64,000 nt of DNA from Dicaeum eximium. Lineage: Eukaryota; Chordata; Aves; Passeriformes; Dicaeidae. Of this stretch, positions 1-11,358 are shown piece by piece. The DNA lies in NCBI GenBank assembly GCA_013396995.1, contig VWZP01010941.1:2846808-2910807 (forward strand), given 5' to 3'. Every line of letters starts with the position of its first letter. Positions within the stretch are counted from its first letter, which is position 1. A model generated the notes under the pieces. That model saw only the letters and a program-made list of their open reading frames with translations, did no database searches and was not told the origin of the DNA. The translations under genes and the position numbers were made by a program.

Positions 1-1189
1 ATTAGAATAAAAAAAGATTTACTGTAAGCTTTTAGTGGCAATTTAGATTCTGCCCTTATTTTAGCTAAAGCCATTCAGCCATCTGATATTGGAAAGTGAT
101 GTTTTCAGGACGAATAGCAGAACACACCTGCAAGGAACAATTCTGACTTTTTGTAATGCTAAGAAACATTTTATGAATGATTAGGGTTCAGTTAGTAACT
201 ATTCAACCTAGGCTTTTTGTTTAACTGAAGCAGATTGACAATTTGAGTTTCTCAGAAATACAGATGGACAAGGTCAGTACATCTCTGTTTTTCATCCAGG
301 CAGTCAGGTAGAAAATTAGCCAACTGAACTCCATAACTCCATCTGTCTTTTAAATTTTTTTTTTCACTTCCTTTTTGAAATTTTTCGCCTTTTCTCATAA
401 TTGGGCTTGTGGATAAGCTTTCTGCTTACTTTTACTGTTCTTCCAGGCTTTCTCTGTAGGCTGATATTGTCCTATCACAGCATTCCACAAGCTCTTTGCT
501 TCTGTGCTTTTTGCACCACTGGCTACAGATTTTAAATTGAAGTCATTAAGTTGTTGTGCAATTTTTAGACATGACCACCAATGTAAAGGTCAGGTCACCC
601 ATTTCTAAGATAAACTGCTGAGTTATATTTTATTGAGTAAAAGCCTGCGTAGACCTTGCTTGAAATTCTTCAGTAGGAAACATCCCTGCATTGACACAAA
701 GTGTGAAGTTAGATGAATTTAAATGTATCAGCCATAAATAGAAAAAAGACTTTCTTTTTCTGGCCCTATACTGGGACCAGAATATATGATATACAGCAGT
801 GACATGACTCATGTGAGACTGAGAAATTGAAGTATAGTTCCTGATTTAAACAGATAAAGACATTGAATCATTATGTCCCACGGGAATTTTCTAACTATTT
901 TGAGTAACTGCCATTTTGTGGTTCTCAATAATTTTCTCTCTCCTACTTCTCTGTTTCTCCTGCCTCGTCTTGATTTCATTGTAACACAAAATTGAATTTT
1001 TTCTTAAATGTCATATTCCATTTCAATATGGAAACCTTGATACTAAGAATGTAGTATCAAGAATACTAAGAATGTAACTAATACTAAGAATGTAGTATCC
1101 ACCCACAGATATTCTATCAGACATCATGTTTTGAGCAATTATTATTTTAAGTACCAACTCCCCTGCAAAGGGACAGATGTTTCCCAACA
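1..1189. other. AT-rich non-coding stretch, no gene seen
   Basis: No coding region, RNA gene or recognisable transposon is visible. The only structure is near the right end, where a 14-base motif (ATACTAAGAATGTA) occurs three times between 1040 and 1094. Open frames here are at most about 70 codons, many lack a proper ATG, and none resembles a known family. Confidence 0.6.
1040..1094. repeat. Short three-copy repeat of a 14-base motif
   Basis: ATACTAAGAATGTA occurs at 1040-1053, 1063-1076 and 1081-1094, with spacings of 23 and 18 bases. The first copy lies inside a small inverted repeat whose 7-base arms TTGATAC and GTATCAA flank the motif centre. This looks like local slippage or duplication. 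No function is implied. Confidence 0.7.
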
Positions 1190-1290
1190 GAAATGAGTGT
1201 ACCTGGCACTGGGGAGGCCACACCTCAAATCCTGTCATCAGTTCTGGGCTCTCACTAAAAGACAGACTTTGAGGAGCTGGAGCAAGTAGG
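1190..1290 (+). mobile_element. CR1 LINE internal fragment, plus orientation
   Basis: The stretch reading 'ggaggccacacctcaaatcctgt' and then 'cagttctgggctct' resembles the part of CR1 reverse-transcriptase sequence that encodes the region around 'GGCCACACCTGGAATACTGTGTCCAGTTCTGGGCTCC', several hundred bases before the element's 3' end. It is short, diverged and open at both ends, so it is a dead relic. It lies in the plus orientation. The match is from memory of avian CR1 consensus; the borders are approximate. Confidence 0.5.
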
Positions 1291-2370
1291 GATAATATTT
1301 TTTGGCTTCAGGGTGTGGTGCCATAGAATCCTTTAATAATAAACTTTATGTTAGTTATCAGTAGCTTCTTAAGAATCTGCACGTAGGTAGCTTCATCTAA
1401 TTCTTTAGCAACACTCTCCATCTGGACTACTTTTTAATGGACTATGTCATTCTTTCTCATCAAAATCTTCAAATATCCAAAATAAATGATTGAAAATCAT
1501 GAAATACCACTAAACCACCACCCATTTCTGAGCTCTAGTTCAGAAAATAACATTGAACAGAGTATAAGTATTAAATATAGAGAATGGGACAGTAGTAATA
1601 AAATGACACTTCACAATTTATCATAAGTACATATCAATAGTACAAAAGTTATAATTTTTCTGATAATATGGAGTCTTTAAGTGACACAAATTTTTTTTTG
1701 TGTTTACTTCTTCTGAAGGAAAGAAATTAACACCACACTTAATAAATGCAACAAAACCCTAAAAAACATAATGATAACAGTTTCTCTCTACTGTTTTAGG
1801 GAGAAAGAACTTGCTACTTTAATTTAAATTGAAACACATTTTTAAAGTTCCTGACCCCTAATATCAAAGTTGTAATTCTCCTACTTTTATGCAAGGTAAG
1901 GAAGTAGTCACAAAAAAAGGCACTAAATGAGATCTAAGATAACTTCTGTGCATCAAAAATGCATTTTCAGAGCGCAATATACCCAGTGAAATCCTGGTAA
2001 TTATCCTTTTCAGAGGTGGTAAAATGCCATTTTAAACCTGCAGGGTTTTAAGATAAAGAGACTTTAGATCATCCCACAGCATAATCTGCTTCTGGCCTTG
2101 AATATGCACACATTTTTCAAATTCGTGGAAAAGGTGGAGAAAGACACTGACTTAGTTGTTTTTAAAAGTAACTTTATGCTAAGAAGTTGCAATTTTGCAA
2201 GAAGTTCCAAGGGAACTGGGTTAACACAGGGGCCAGATCAGGAGGCTAGGAGGAATAAAAAATTATTTGCAACATTTTATGTCATGCTGTATAATTTCTT
2301 ACATGATTAATTTCACCACCGTGTATTATGACTGTTGTTACCCTTTACACTCATCTACATACATCATCAT

Positions 2371-2408
2371 ATGTCCTGTTCTCACATTTTGAAATGTGAA
2401 CAGGATAT
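2371..2408. repeat. 38-base near-perfect inverted repeat (hairpin)
   Basis: The arms CCTGTT (2375-2380) and AACAGG (2399-2404) pair, then CACATTT (2383-2389) pairs with AAATGTG (2392-2398), leaving a 2-base CT bulge on the left arm and a very short loop. Four more outer pairs, one of them G-T, extend the stem to 2371 and 2408. It is too short to be a normal microRNA precursor. Confidence 0.75.
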
Positions 2409-3138
2409 CCCAGTCTCAGGATGAAAGTCAGCACTATTTGCTAATTAGATGAGCCAATACAGTTCTTATTCACCAGAAACATCCATGCTTCTCTGGTTCT
2501 CTGTTAGGAATGGCAGAAGCAAACAGCCAAACCTTTCTCCTCAGGATTTATAGAATTGTATCAGTTCAACAGAACCACAGATTTGCAAGTGTGTCTGTCT
2601 TTCTAGCCAAATATGCTGCCTTAATATCCCGCTAAAATATATCAAAATTCAGTGAGGCAAGAGGAATTCAGGCACGACAGGTATCTTGTTTCACAGGAGG
2701 AAATGCTGTAAAGTGAGAGGGAATTATGTTCTCTGTTGCATGTTTCAGCTGTTCTTGAGCTGTACATTACACAAAAAACTTTGTCAATGCTTCTGTGAAA
2801 GGACCAGGGCAAAGGTTTCTGCTTGCCTCTGCCATGCATGCAGGTGACCCCAATGCATTTATCTCAAAACACAAAAGCACATCAAGGACACTGCTCCACA
2901 CTGGCTGATGAACAGATGTTTAGGTTTAAGTTGTAACAAAAAGCCCGGTTTTGAAAATGTGATAGGGACAGCAGCTATAGATCATAATGTCTTGGGATGA
3001 ATCCAGATGGAGATGGAATAGAAACTGGTAAGTAATGTCTCTCCTTTTTCTGAATTTAATTAAAGAATAATTTTGGATGTGTATGAGTTGACATCATTTT
3101 TAAGGACATAATTTAAAGACAGTACTGTTAAAATTTTA

Positions 3139-3184
3139 ACTTTTTTCACTAAAGGCACTGTTTACTTTTTTCACTAAAGGCACT
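3139..3184. repeat. 25-base tandem duplication
   Basis: The 21-base core that starts with ACTTTTTTCACT and ends with AAAGGCACT occurs at 3139-3159 and again at 3164-3184, a 25-base period. The two cores are identical, which points to a recent slippage or duplication event. Confidence 0.85.
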
Positions 3185-3982
3185 AAATGTGAATCTTTCA
3201 TTACTAGGGAAGGAGAGCTAACAATACTTTTCTTTCCATTTGGGTTATTAATGCAACTCTGGGATTCTAATATCAGAGATTGTGTTTTCATAAAGGGAGT
3301 AGAATCAACTTGCTGAACATTACTACTTAAAAATATCAGGTTGCTCTCCAAACAACATGAGAAATGCACAGTTAATGTAATATTATTTTTACAAATGCAT
3401 TCATCACAAAGTACACATCTCGATCTACTGAGTGTTCTTCAGACTGAATGTTCAGCACGATCTGCTTATTTTAACTCTGCTTTAGCATGGTATCTTCTGG
3501 GTCAGGAGACAGAAATTAGGTCAGCTCTGGAGTTTAGATCTAATCAGAGTATTTTAAGACACATACTTTATTCCACCTCTATCCAGAAAAAAATATCACT
3601 TACAGAAAAGGAAAGTAAAGTATTTTTCCAATTAATATGAATTTCAAATTGATTCTGAAGCTACTGAAATGCCTGTTACTACCAATGTTTTGTGAACTGT
3701 GCATCACTAAAAACCTGTGAAATTGATGGGTTTGCTGTACGTGGGACATGGGATGTTATAATGTGTGTTTTGACAGTGAAATGCTCTTTGGGTACCTTTT
3801 TTTTTGGAGAACACAAGAAATCTTTGATTACAATATAGATGAAAAATCACATTTAAAATTACATTTAAAATATTCAATTTTAAAAATCTGAATGTATTTG
3901 TAAGGAAACATCAGCTCCTCTGAAGTTCTACTAAACACTTTAATACATGAAAGTCAACATTTAATATGCTATAGTCTCATGT

Positions 3983-4010
3983 TCCAAGGAAATCAGCTCC
4001 AAGGAAATCA
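3983..4010. repeat. 15-base tandem duplication
   Basis: TCCAAGGAAATCA occurs at 3983-3995 and again, immediately downstream, at 3998-4010, giving a period of 15. The copies are identical over 13 bases. Confidence 0.8.
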
Positions 4011-7000
4011 ATTTTTCAGCTTGAGGGTGTTTTGATTTGGTGCAGTTCTGTAACATTCATAAATGTTATTCAGAATGCCTTCAAAAATAGCACAATTTAA
4101 TAATCACAAATGTTCCTACTCTGTCTTCATAGCACTGTTAAAATATCATGACAATGAGATTTTTCAGATTTCATGGTACTACAACACTCACTGAGCTATT
4201 TTTGGCAAAGTTTTAATATGATCAAAAGTGAATGAACTCAATTGGAAACTTAAGGAAAACTTTGCACGAAAGTTTTGTGATGTTTTCAAAAGAAATGCTA
4301 CCCTCTTCAGAGCTGAGATAGGATCAAATTACAGTCGTGTGGTAAATTCTACATTTGTGCTCCAGGATATTGAAATTTTAAAATATTCTCCTGAACTTGG
4401 CTGAGGGATGAAATGTTTTAGTGTAGGAAGCATCCTGGGCTGTTTCAAATGGTAATGACTACAGTTGCCCTGAAAAGACTTTTGCAGTTAATGTGTTATG
4501 ATGTTCTCCCCCTCATGTCTCATCATACTAAGCATAGGTGGGTATAGCTTAAACTTCAGGCTCCTAAATCAGCAATTTGCCACAGCGTGCCACTAAAATC
4601 ACAGTGTGTAGATGGAGATGTTATCAAGGGCTTCAGGTTGCATTCTCTGGATTTGGATGGATCTGTGGAGGCATCCACATCTCCTCACTGAGCCCAGGAT
4701 GGTACCTGCCCTGAGAACAGGCTCAGTTCAGAGGCTAAGCACAGCTCTGATGGGTCTTTGCCCTACAGTTTAACAGGGAGGGATTTCCTTGTCCTTTATT
4801 CTGCTAAAGCAGTGCTGCAGGCAGGCAAAAGGTTGGTAATCTGTCCCCAAAAGCCCTAACAATCAATAAATAAGAGGGAGCTTTGTTTTAAAGCATGAAT
4901 CAAAAGCTGTACGAGAAAGGATATATGTTATGTTTTAAGCTTTGCTTTGTGGGATAGTGAAGTCAATGATGGTCACAGATTCTGGGACATCGAGATTCTC
5001 CCTTAAGTGCCTGGAGGCAGAAGGTGCCTTGAAGCTAAAAATAGAAAAGTAATGACTGACAGTAAAAAACAATCCCAGAACAGAGGCATTTAGCATAAGA
5101 CACTCTAGTTCTTTGTCTACAGGTCTATGCTTTAACTACATGTTGAATAAGCAAGGTCAGTCTACATTGTCTGCATCCTCCACTCATTCTTGTCACAGAA
5201 ATAGATCCCTCTAACCTTCTTCCTACTTAAATGAAAGACTTTTACTTATTTTTAAATTATTTTTAATGTTTAAGGAGCAACAGTTCTGTGCTTGTAGAAA
5301 TTGCAGTTAGAAAACAGGAACCCAGATGATAAAAGGAACATCCATGCATAATACAGCATTAATTTCCATTGAAACAATACATCCATAAGCCTTTAAAATG
5401 AATTCATTGGAAAACCTTTCAGTGAATTCACTATGATGTTTTGAATTGGCTGAAAACATTGCATTACTAAGAGAATGAAATAACGTGAGGTAACTCATAC
5501 ATGATTTTTTCTTGTCTTTTTTATTCAGCATTTTGAAAATGTAGGTAATGATATAAAATTAATGTTGTTCCAAAGATCATGGGTTTTAGCCAGTGCATAT
5601 CTTGCTTTTGACAAGGAGCTGAGCATTTTCCATGCTGTGTATTTGCCATGTACTTATACTTGGAACTTGGAATTTAGAACTTTTCTATCAAATCCACTGA
5701 CTGCTTTACCTGACTAACCTTACCCAAAAACCTTTCTCTAGAGAACATTTTCAAAAGCCTTAAACTGACAAACACTTTTTTACTTGTACTGTTTCTACCT
5801 ATGAAATTTAGTAAACCTATCATTTGGACAAAGGTTCTTGTAAGCAGCAACTTCACCTTTGAAATTATATCACCTGTCCAAAATATAACTAAAGATAAAG
5901 TGCTTTGAGTGCTTCTGTTTCCTTGAAGCTGTAATTTTGATCATCTTCTGGAAGCAGATTAGTATCCTATGTATCCCTGTGTATATCTCAGTGTGTCTCT
6001 CTTAAACTCCTACAGCACAATTCCTAATTTAGGGACATTTATTTGAGCATTTGGATTGGAACTGGGCTTTTGAGGTTGTTAATGTCTTAGTAACAATTGC
6101 TCTTGTGTTGTGTGTGCAGCTTGGTTACTTTCTGGCATTTCTGTGACGAAGCCTTGGAGTGAGATGCTTCAGTCTGAAAACACTGTCCCAGCAGCCACTT
6201 ACCAGAGGCCTCTATATTATATCATATATGCAATTAATATAGACTCCTTTTTGGTTTTTTTCTAGTGATCCTGCAAGCTGGTGAAACCATAGATGTAGGA
6301 AGGTAGGTAGATAGCAAAGTATTTGAAAAGAGGTCTTATGGTGAGTCTGATTCCCAACAGGCAGTAACTATTAGACACCAGGTAAGTGATATTTTTTGGC
6401 ACAGTGAGACTTCAGTGGCACATGAATGGCTGACACTGGCCATGTTCTCACACTGGCAACATGCTCTGGATCAAAACTCTCTTCCCTGGCACATATAAAA
6501 GGCTGACTAAGTGTCATATTTAGTTAGAGCAGAATATTTAGGTAAAGAGAGGAAAGTAAACTCTTGTCTCTCTGTAGGAACTGGTGATCAGGACACATGA
6601 CTTATTGTGTCAGCCTTTAAAGGAAATTTTCCCTCAGTGCAGCTGTCTGGGGATTTTCTGCTGAGGTAAATGCAATCAGCACTGCTAACGTAACCACCAC
6701 CTAGACCCCTCACCTCTGCTTGTAAGGTTGGATTCAAAGAATACTGAATAAATGGAAAAACCTTGCTCAGAAATCTCAGGCAAGTGGTTATAAAATATCA
6801 AAATCCACAGCTCAGATTCTAGTCTTTTGTTTGCACTGGAGGAGCACTCAGCAGGCAAATGCGGTCTCCAGAAGTTTTATACAAGTGCCAGGTCCTTGGG
6901 GACAGCAGGGAAAAAAGTTGCTACTGCATTCTGTGTATAGACTTCACTTAGACCTTCCACAGAAATGGTATTTGACCTTCTAAATGCAGAAAAAAAAAAT

Positions 7001-7029
7001 CTATGTCTAGGGTGCAGAGTTCACTTTAA

Positions 7030-7186
7030 ATCCCAGCACAAACTTCCTGACAGAGTTCAAGAAACATTTGGACAATATTTTCAGGTACATGGTGTAGCTC
7101 TTGGGAATGATCCTGTGCAGGGCCAGGAGCTGGACTCTGTGATCCTTGTGGATCCCTTCCAACTCAGCTTATTCTGTGATTCTGTG
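7030..7186 (+). mobile_element. CR1 LINE 3'-end fragment, plus orientation
   Basis: The sequence carries the hallmark CR1 3' end: 'cagggccaggagctggactc', then 'tgatccttgtgg', 'cccttccaactcag', closing with the octamer tail ATTCTGTG repeated twice (7171-7186). The upstream part, from 'agttcaagaaacatttggac' on, also fits the 3' untranslated region. Only the last 150 or so bases of an element of about 4.5 kb are present, the usual result of 5' truncation during reverse transcription. It is not coding; the open frames across it are artefacts. Confidence 0.88.
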
Positions 7187-7503
7187 GAATTCAGTGATGA
7201 TCAACATCCGTCCATGCTATTGGTCATTGCACCCGTCTGCAGTGCCTTTTAATCAGCAGAATTGTAAACAACTGCAGACCACACACTGCCCACCCTGCAC
7301 ATCACTTGCTAACACAGTGAAACAAAGCAGCTGTCATAAGCAGCACCACAGTTCACAGAAAGGAAATGAAAATAAGAAAAGGAAAAGTAACAAGATACTA
7401 ATTACCACTGCTGCAATTTTATCATGAGAAAGAGGCTCTTTATTCTCTAGATAGATGGCAGAGGTTTAATGAACAAACACCTGAATATCTTCTTTTGATC
7501 ATT

Positions 7504-7539
7504 AAAAAAAAAACAAAACAAAACCAAAACCAACCAAAA
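7504..7539. repeat. A/C-rich low-complexity tract
   Basis: A run of As passes into repeated AAAACC-type motifs without G or T. Similar tracts lie at 10767-10796, 18647-18726 and 48467-48506. These are simple sequence and not a gene feature. Confidence 0.7.
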
Positions 7540-9547
7540 TGAACTTCTTCTTTTTTATGTTGGAGCACCAGTTAGGTTTCGTCAGTGTGAAATGTCTCAC
7601 CACCACACAATATTTTCTTAAATGTACAGTGTCTTATTAACAGTGCCTGCTCTCTATGTTTTGGTTTGTAGCTTCTGGCTACATTTATTCACTCTGTGCC
7701 TGCTCAGCCCTCCCATCCTGCTCCCACCAGCCTGCTAAAACACCACTAGTTTGCTTTGCCCTTGCTCTTTAGTGGTACTCTTTTTCTCTGTCTGTCTGTG
7801 TCAATTCCCTCCCCATTCCTGCTGCCTGCAGTGAGATGAGTTCACAGTGCTGAGGTGTTTTAGGAGAGGAATGGAACCTGTGAGCTCGATCCAAGTTTCA
7901 CCATGAACACTTTCAAATGGCCCTTCTGCAAAGAGACTTCACTGATTTTGTTAAGCTTAGAGACAGAGAGTAGCACTGGTGTTACAGAGAGTAGTAAAAA
8001 CTTGACAAAAGGAAGTTTGCTTCATCTAGATCCCATTTTATTTACAGATATTGGCAGTTCTTCTACATGGGATGAACCCTTTCTTTATGTAAATTCAATG
8101 GCTGAGGCTTGTGAGTGAGCATAGAAAAATGATCAATCTATTGTTGCAAGCATAATCTTTCTGGAGAGGATCCAGAGTGACAAGTATCATTCTACAGAAC
8201 ATTATATTAAAAGATGGGGGACCACTCCTATTCACAAATGCTAGCATGGCCTCACTACTTTTACAAGACAAGAACAGCAATTTTAACTTTGCTTATCTCT
8301 ACTTTAAATGCAACATATTGCATGGGACCCATTATTTCCAGTAATTTTCAAGTTTTCTGCCAGTCTCCTCCATTTCTAATTCCACACCAGACATCCACTT
8401 GAACGAAATAAGCCATCTGTAGTTTATAAAACACCTTTAAGCTATTGTTTTAAAGTTTTATACCTTTTAATGTTTTCCTATTTATTTCCTGCTGATATCA
8501 ACACATATGCTGCCAAAAGCAATCTTTAGTGGATACTAACATATTCATATTGAACACTTGATCCAGAAATTTTGCAGATAATAGGCAGAGGGAACATCTG
8601 TGAGAAGCAGATAATTTTTAATATTTATGGATAGCTCATTTCCATGTTGTAATCCTTAAGATGGGAGCGGGTCTGTAAGGCTCTGTGCAATGCAAGACAT
8701 TTTTCTATATTCCCATCATGGTTAGGTAATGGAGGGAGAAGTGGTTCTGAAGAGGGAACTCCAACAAGTTTATTAATTAATGATGGAGAAAAGATCTCTA
8801 CCTTTACTTGAACAAAATACGTAATAATTGTGCAAAAAGGAAGATATTCAACACATTAATGTTCAGGATAATTTTTCAAACTGGACAGTGTAATCTGGAA
8901 GCCAGCTCAACAAGTAAAGTACATAGTAAGAACTTCTAAATAGACACTGCTTTTATTTTATAAAGTGTAAGGACCAGCAATGTGTTCAAAGCATTACCTC
9001 AGCATTAATAATGATTTACAAATTTTTCTTCTTCATTGACAATTGCCAGTAAGTTAAGTCCTTTCCTTTTCAATGGCTTGAAATTCTATGCTCTCATTTC
9101 AATTGATATAGAAAAATCACCCAGCTGAGACAAAAACACTTTCATACTGAATTTTATTCCTACAGGCATGAATGGGAAACTGGAGATTCAGAAATGTGGC
9201 TTATGAAGATAGTGAAGACGTGTAAAATTGGAACTAAATTTTTAGTTCTTATTTATTGTCATATTAAGCTTGCATGGGTTTGTGAACACTGTAAATCATA
9301 AATGTCTCACCTACTATTTTTTCATTCCTGCTTTCAACAACCAAAAGTTCACCTGATGCAAACCTCTTCCTTTTCACTTATAGGCTTAAAAATTGTTTTA
9401 CCTTTGATACCTGAATGATGTTTCACTAATAGGAGTAACACCTTGTCTAGCACATTATCTCTTAACAAAAATGAAGAACAAATGAAAAACCAAGATGAAA
9501 ATTCTATTTTGGGGTAGCTTCCTGTAGGTCCCTATGTTAATCAAACA

Positions 9548-9580
9548 TTTAATTTAAAATTTAATTTAATTTAATTTAAA
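9548..9580. repeat. TTTAA-type low-complexity repeat
   Basis: TTTAAT/TTTAA units repeat about six times with one shift of register. It contains no G or C. Confidence 0.75.
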
Positions 9581-10649
9581 CTTGGTAAACTTTACACTTT
9601 TCTGATAAAAGGAAGCAGAATCAGACTGTCTTGTTTGTCTGTTTACCTTGGCAATTCAGGAGGGGTTTTTGCACTTAGGGCATGTCTGTGATCCTTTGCA
9701 AGCCACCTTGACAGGACAGGCCTAGTATCCAAAGATCAAATGGGTCAGTTTTACCATGGATGAAAAAATTCACATGCCTACCAACTGGAACAAAGAAGAC
9801 AATTGTTTTTTCTAAGCAGTTTTATAACAGATTTTTCAGTACAATCAACACATCCATGTTTAAAATTGCATATAGGTGAAATTCTTGTAGATGAAAGAGA
9901 AACCACTGTACTCCAGTGCAGTCTTTATTTAACAACAGTGAAATGACTTCACAAACTCCAGGCTCCTCATTTCCCTTTACTGTTCCCAAATCTTATATCT
10001 TTTTTGAAACAGTGTTCTTTCCAATAGCTCTTAGCTTGAAAGATTTAATAAAACATATAGATATTAACAAAGCATAAAAAACAAAAAACCAAAATCAGTA
10101 AGTCATTCACAGAAACAACCATGCTATGTGGTAGGAAGTTTACACACCCATATGAAAATTTGTGTGAAGGCTGTGAAATCTGATCCTCACTGAACCATCC
10201 TATGGCCAATTATCTGTATTGCTTTATAGAGAGAGATTGTCTTTTCTGAAAATCAAATGGATGGAGTTGAATCTTTTTATTTTAAGAAATATTCCATTAC
10301 TTGTGGAAATGAAGAGGCTGAAATACATATAGGGAAGAATTTCAGGTTGTACAAACAGGCTCATTAACCAAAAATCTCCTTCAAGAGGCATTTGCAAAGG
10401 GCTGCAACTGAGAAATACTAAGAATGTAATTATAGAACACAGTGGTGAGGATCCAAGCTGGAATGAACAAAGGCTGAGATGCAGGAGAAAGTTTCTATCA
10501 CCATTTAAGGTTTGCTTCTCACACTCTTCACAGCTGCCTTGTCACTCACATGAAGTCTGAGTGGATTAGAAGGATTATCAAATGCAGTATGCTGTCTAAT
10601 TCTGCTTCAAAGCTAATCAAAATTGGGTACACATGCAGTTATCCAATGC

Positions 10650-10678
10650 CAGCATCAATCAGAGTGTGACTGATGCTG
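10650..10678. repeat. 8-base inverted repeat around a 13-base spacer
   Basis: CAGCATCA (10650-10657) is mirrored by TGATGCTG (10671-10678). An overlapping alternative pairing, AGTGT with ACACT, starts in the spacer. The structure is small and could arise by chance. Confidence 0.6.
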
Positions 10679-11302
10679 ACACTCCCTGAACTAACTCCAG
10701 GACTTTGCCCTACTCAACACAGAACTAAGCATATCAAAATTCCCACTCCCATGAGACTCACCTGGACAAAAAAAACCCCAAAAAACAACCAAATCCTTTA
10801 GCAATTCAAATTTAGATCAATTTTCTAACATACAAGACCAAAGCTGAGTTCAATTTTCAGCAAGAATGGCACATACTGAAATATGCCACTTTCAGCAAAC
10901 AGTTGAGATTTCCCAGGGACACCATCTTTTCACACACCAACCTAACTGGATATTGCTTATCTTAGGGGATCAAATGAGATTCTGCTCCTGGTGTTATATC
11001 TCCAAGTAAACATGTGGTAAACAAAGGGAAAAAAGCAAAGGCACCAGACCTTAGACTGAGGCTGCTGCAGAATACTTGGAGCCTGGTACATGCATATGAA
11101 TGTGTTTAGAATGTGTTTCAGCCTTGGCTTCATTTCAGGTTTATTCAGAATTTCTTCTGAACTTTTAAATCAGTGCAGTATCAGCAGCTCCTCTCTACTT
11201 TTGCCTTTCACAAAGATCTCAAAAGACAAACTGGATCTTTAGAAATATATTCTGACCCCAGCCTTTAGCGGAAAACAGAAAGGAGTGTGTCCATTTAAAC
11301 AG

Positions 11303-11358
11303 TGACAATGAACATTAAATGAACATTGAATGAACATCAAATGACAATGAACATTAAA
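11303..11358. repeat. Short tandem array of an 11-base unit
   Basis: ATGAACATTRA-type units occur at 11308-11318, 11319-11329, 11330-11340 and 11347-11357. The 17-base block starting TGACAATGAAC occurs at 11303-11319 and 11342-11358, so there is also a 39-base higher-order duplication. Copies differ by one or two bases. Confidence 0.85.

Larger units (their letters stand above)
1291..7029. other. Unique AT-rich non-coding DNA, no gene seen
   Basis: Nearly 6 kb with no defensible gene. It contains a hairpin (2371-2408), a 25-base tandem duplication (3139-3184) and a 15-base tandem duplication (3983-4010), each listed separately. The segment 4620-4870 is somewhat richer in G and C than its surroundings but matches nothing I recognise. 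The longest frame is 99 codons (3341-3640, plus) and has no recognisable domain. Confidence 0.55.

Noticed and set aside
6965..7427. Frames of 95 and 93 codons near 7 kb
   Set aside because: They run through the CR1 3' end, which is non-coding at this point of the element.
10414..10429. 16-base match AATACTAAGAATGTAA shared with 1062-1077
   Set aside because: In 64 kb of AT-rich sequence about one 16-base match is expected by chance.
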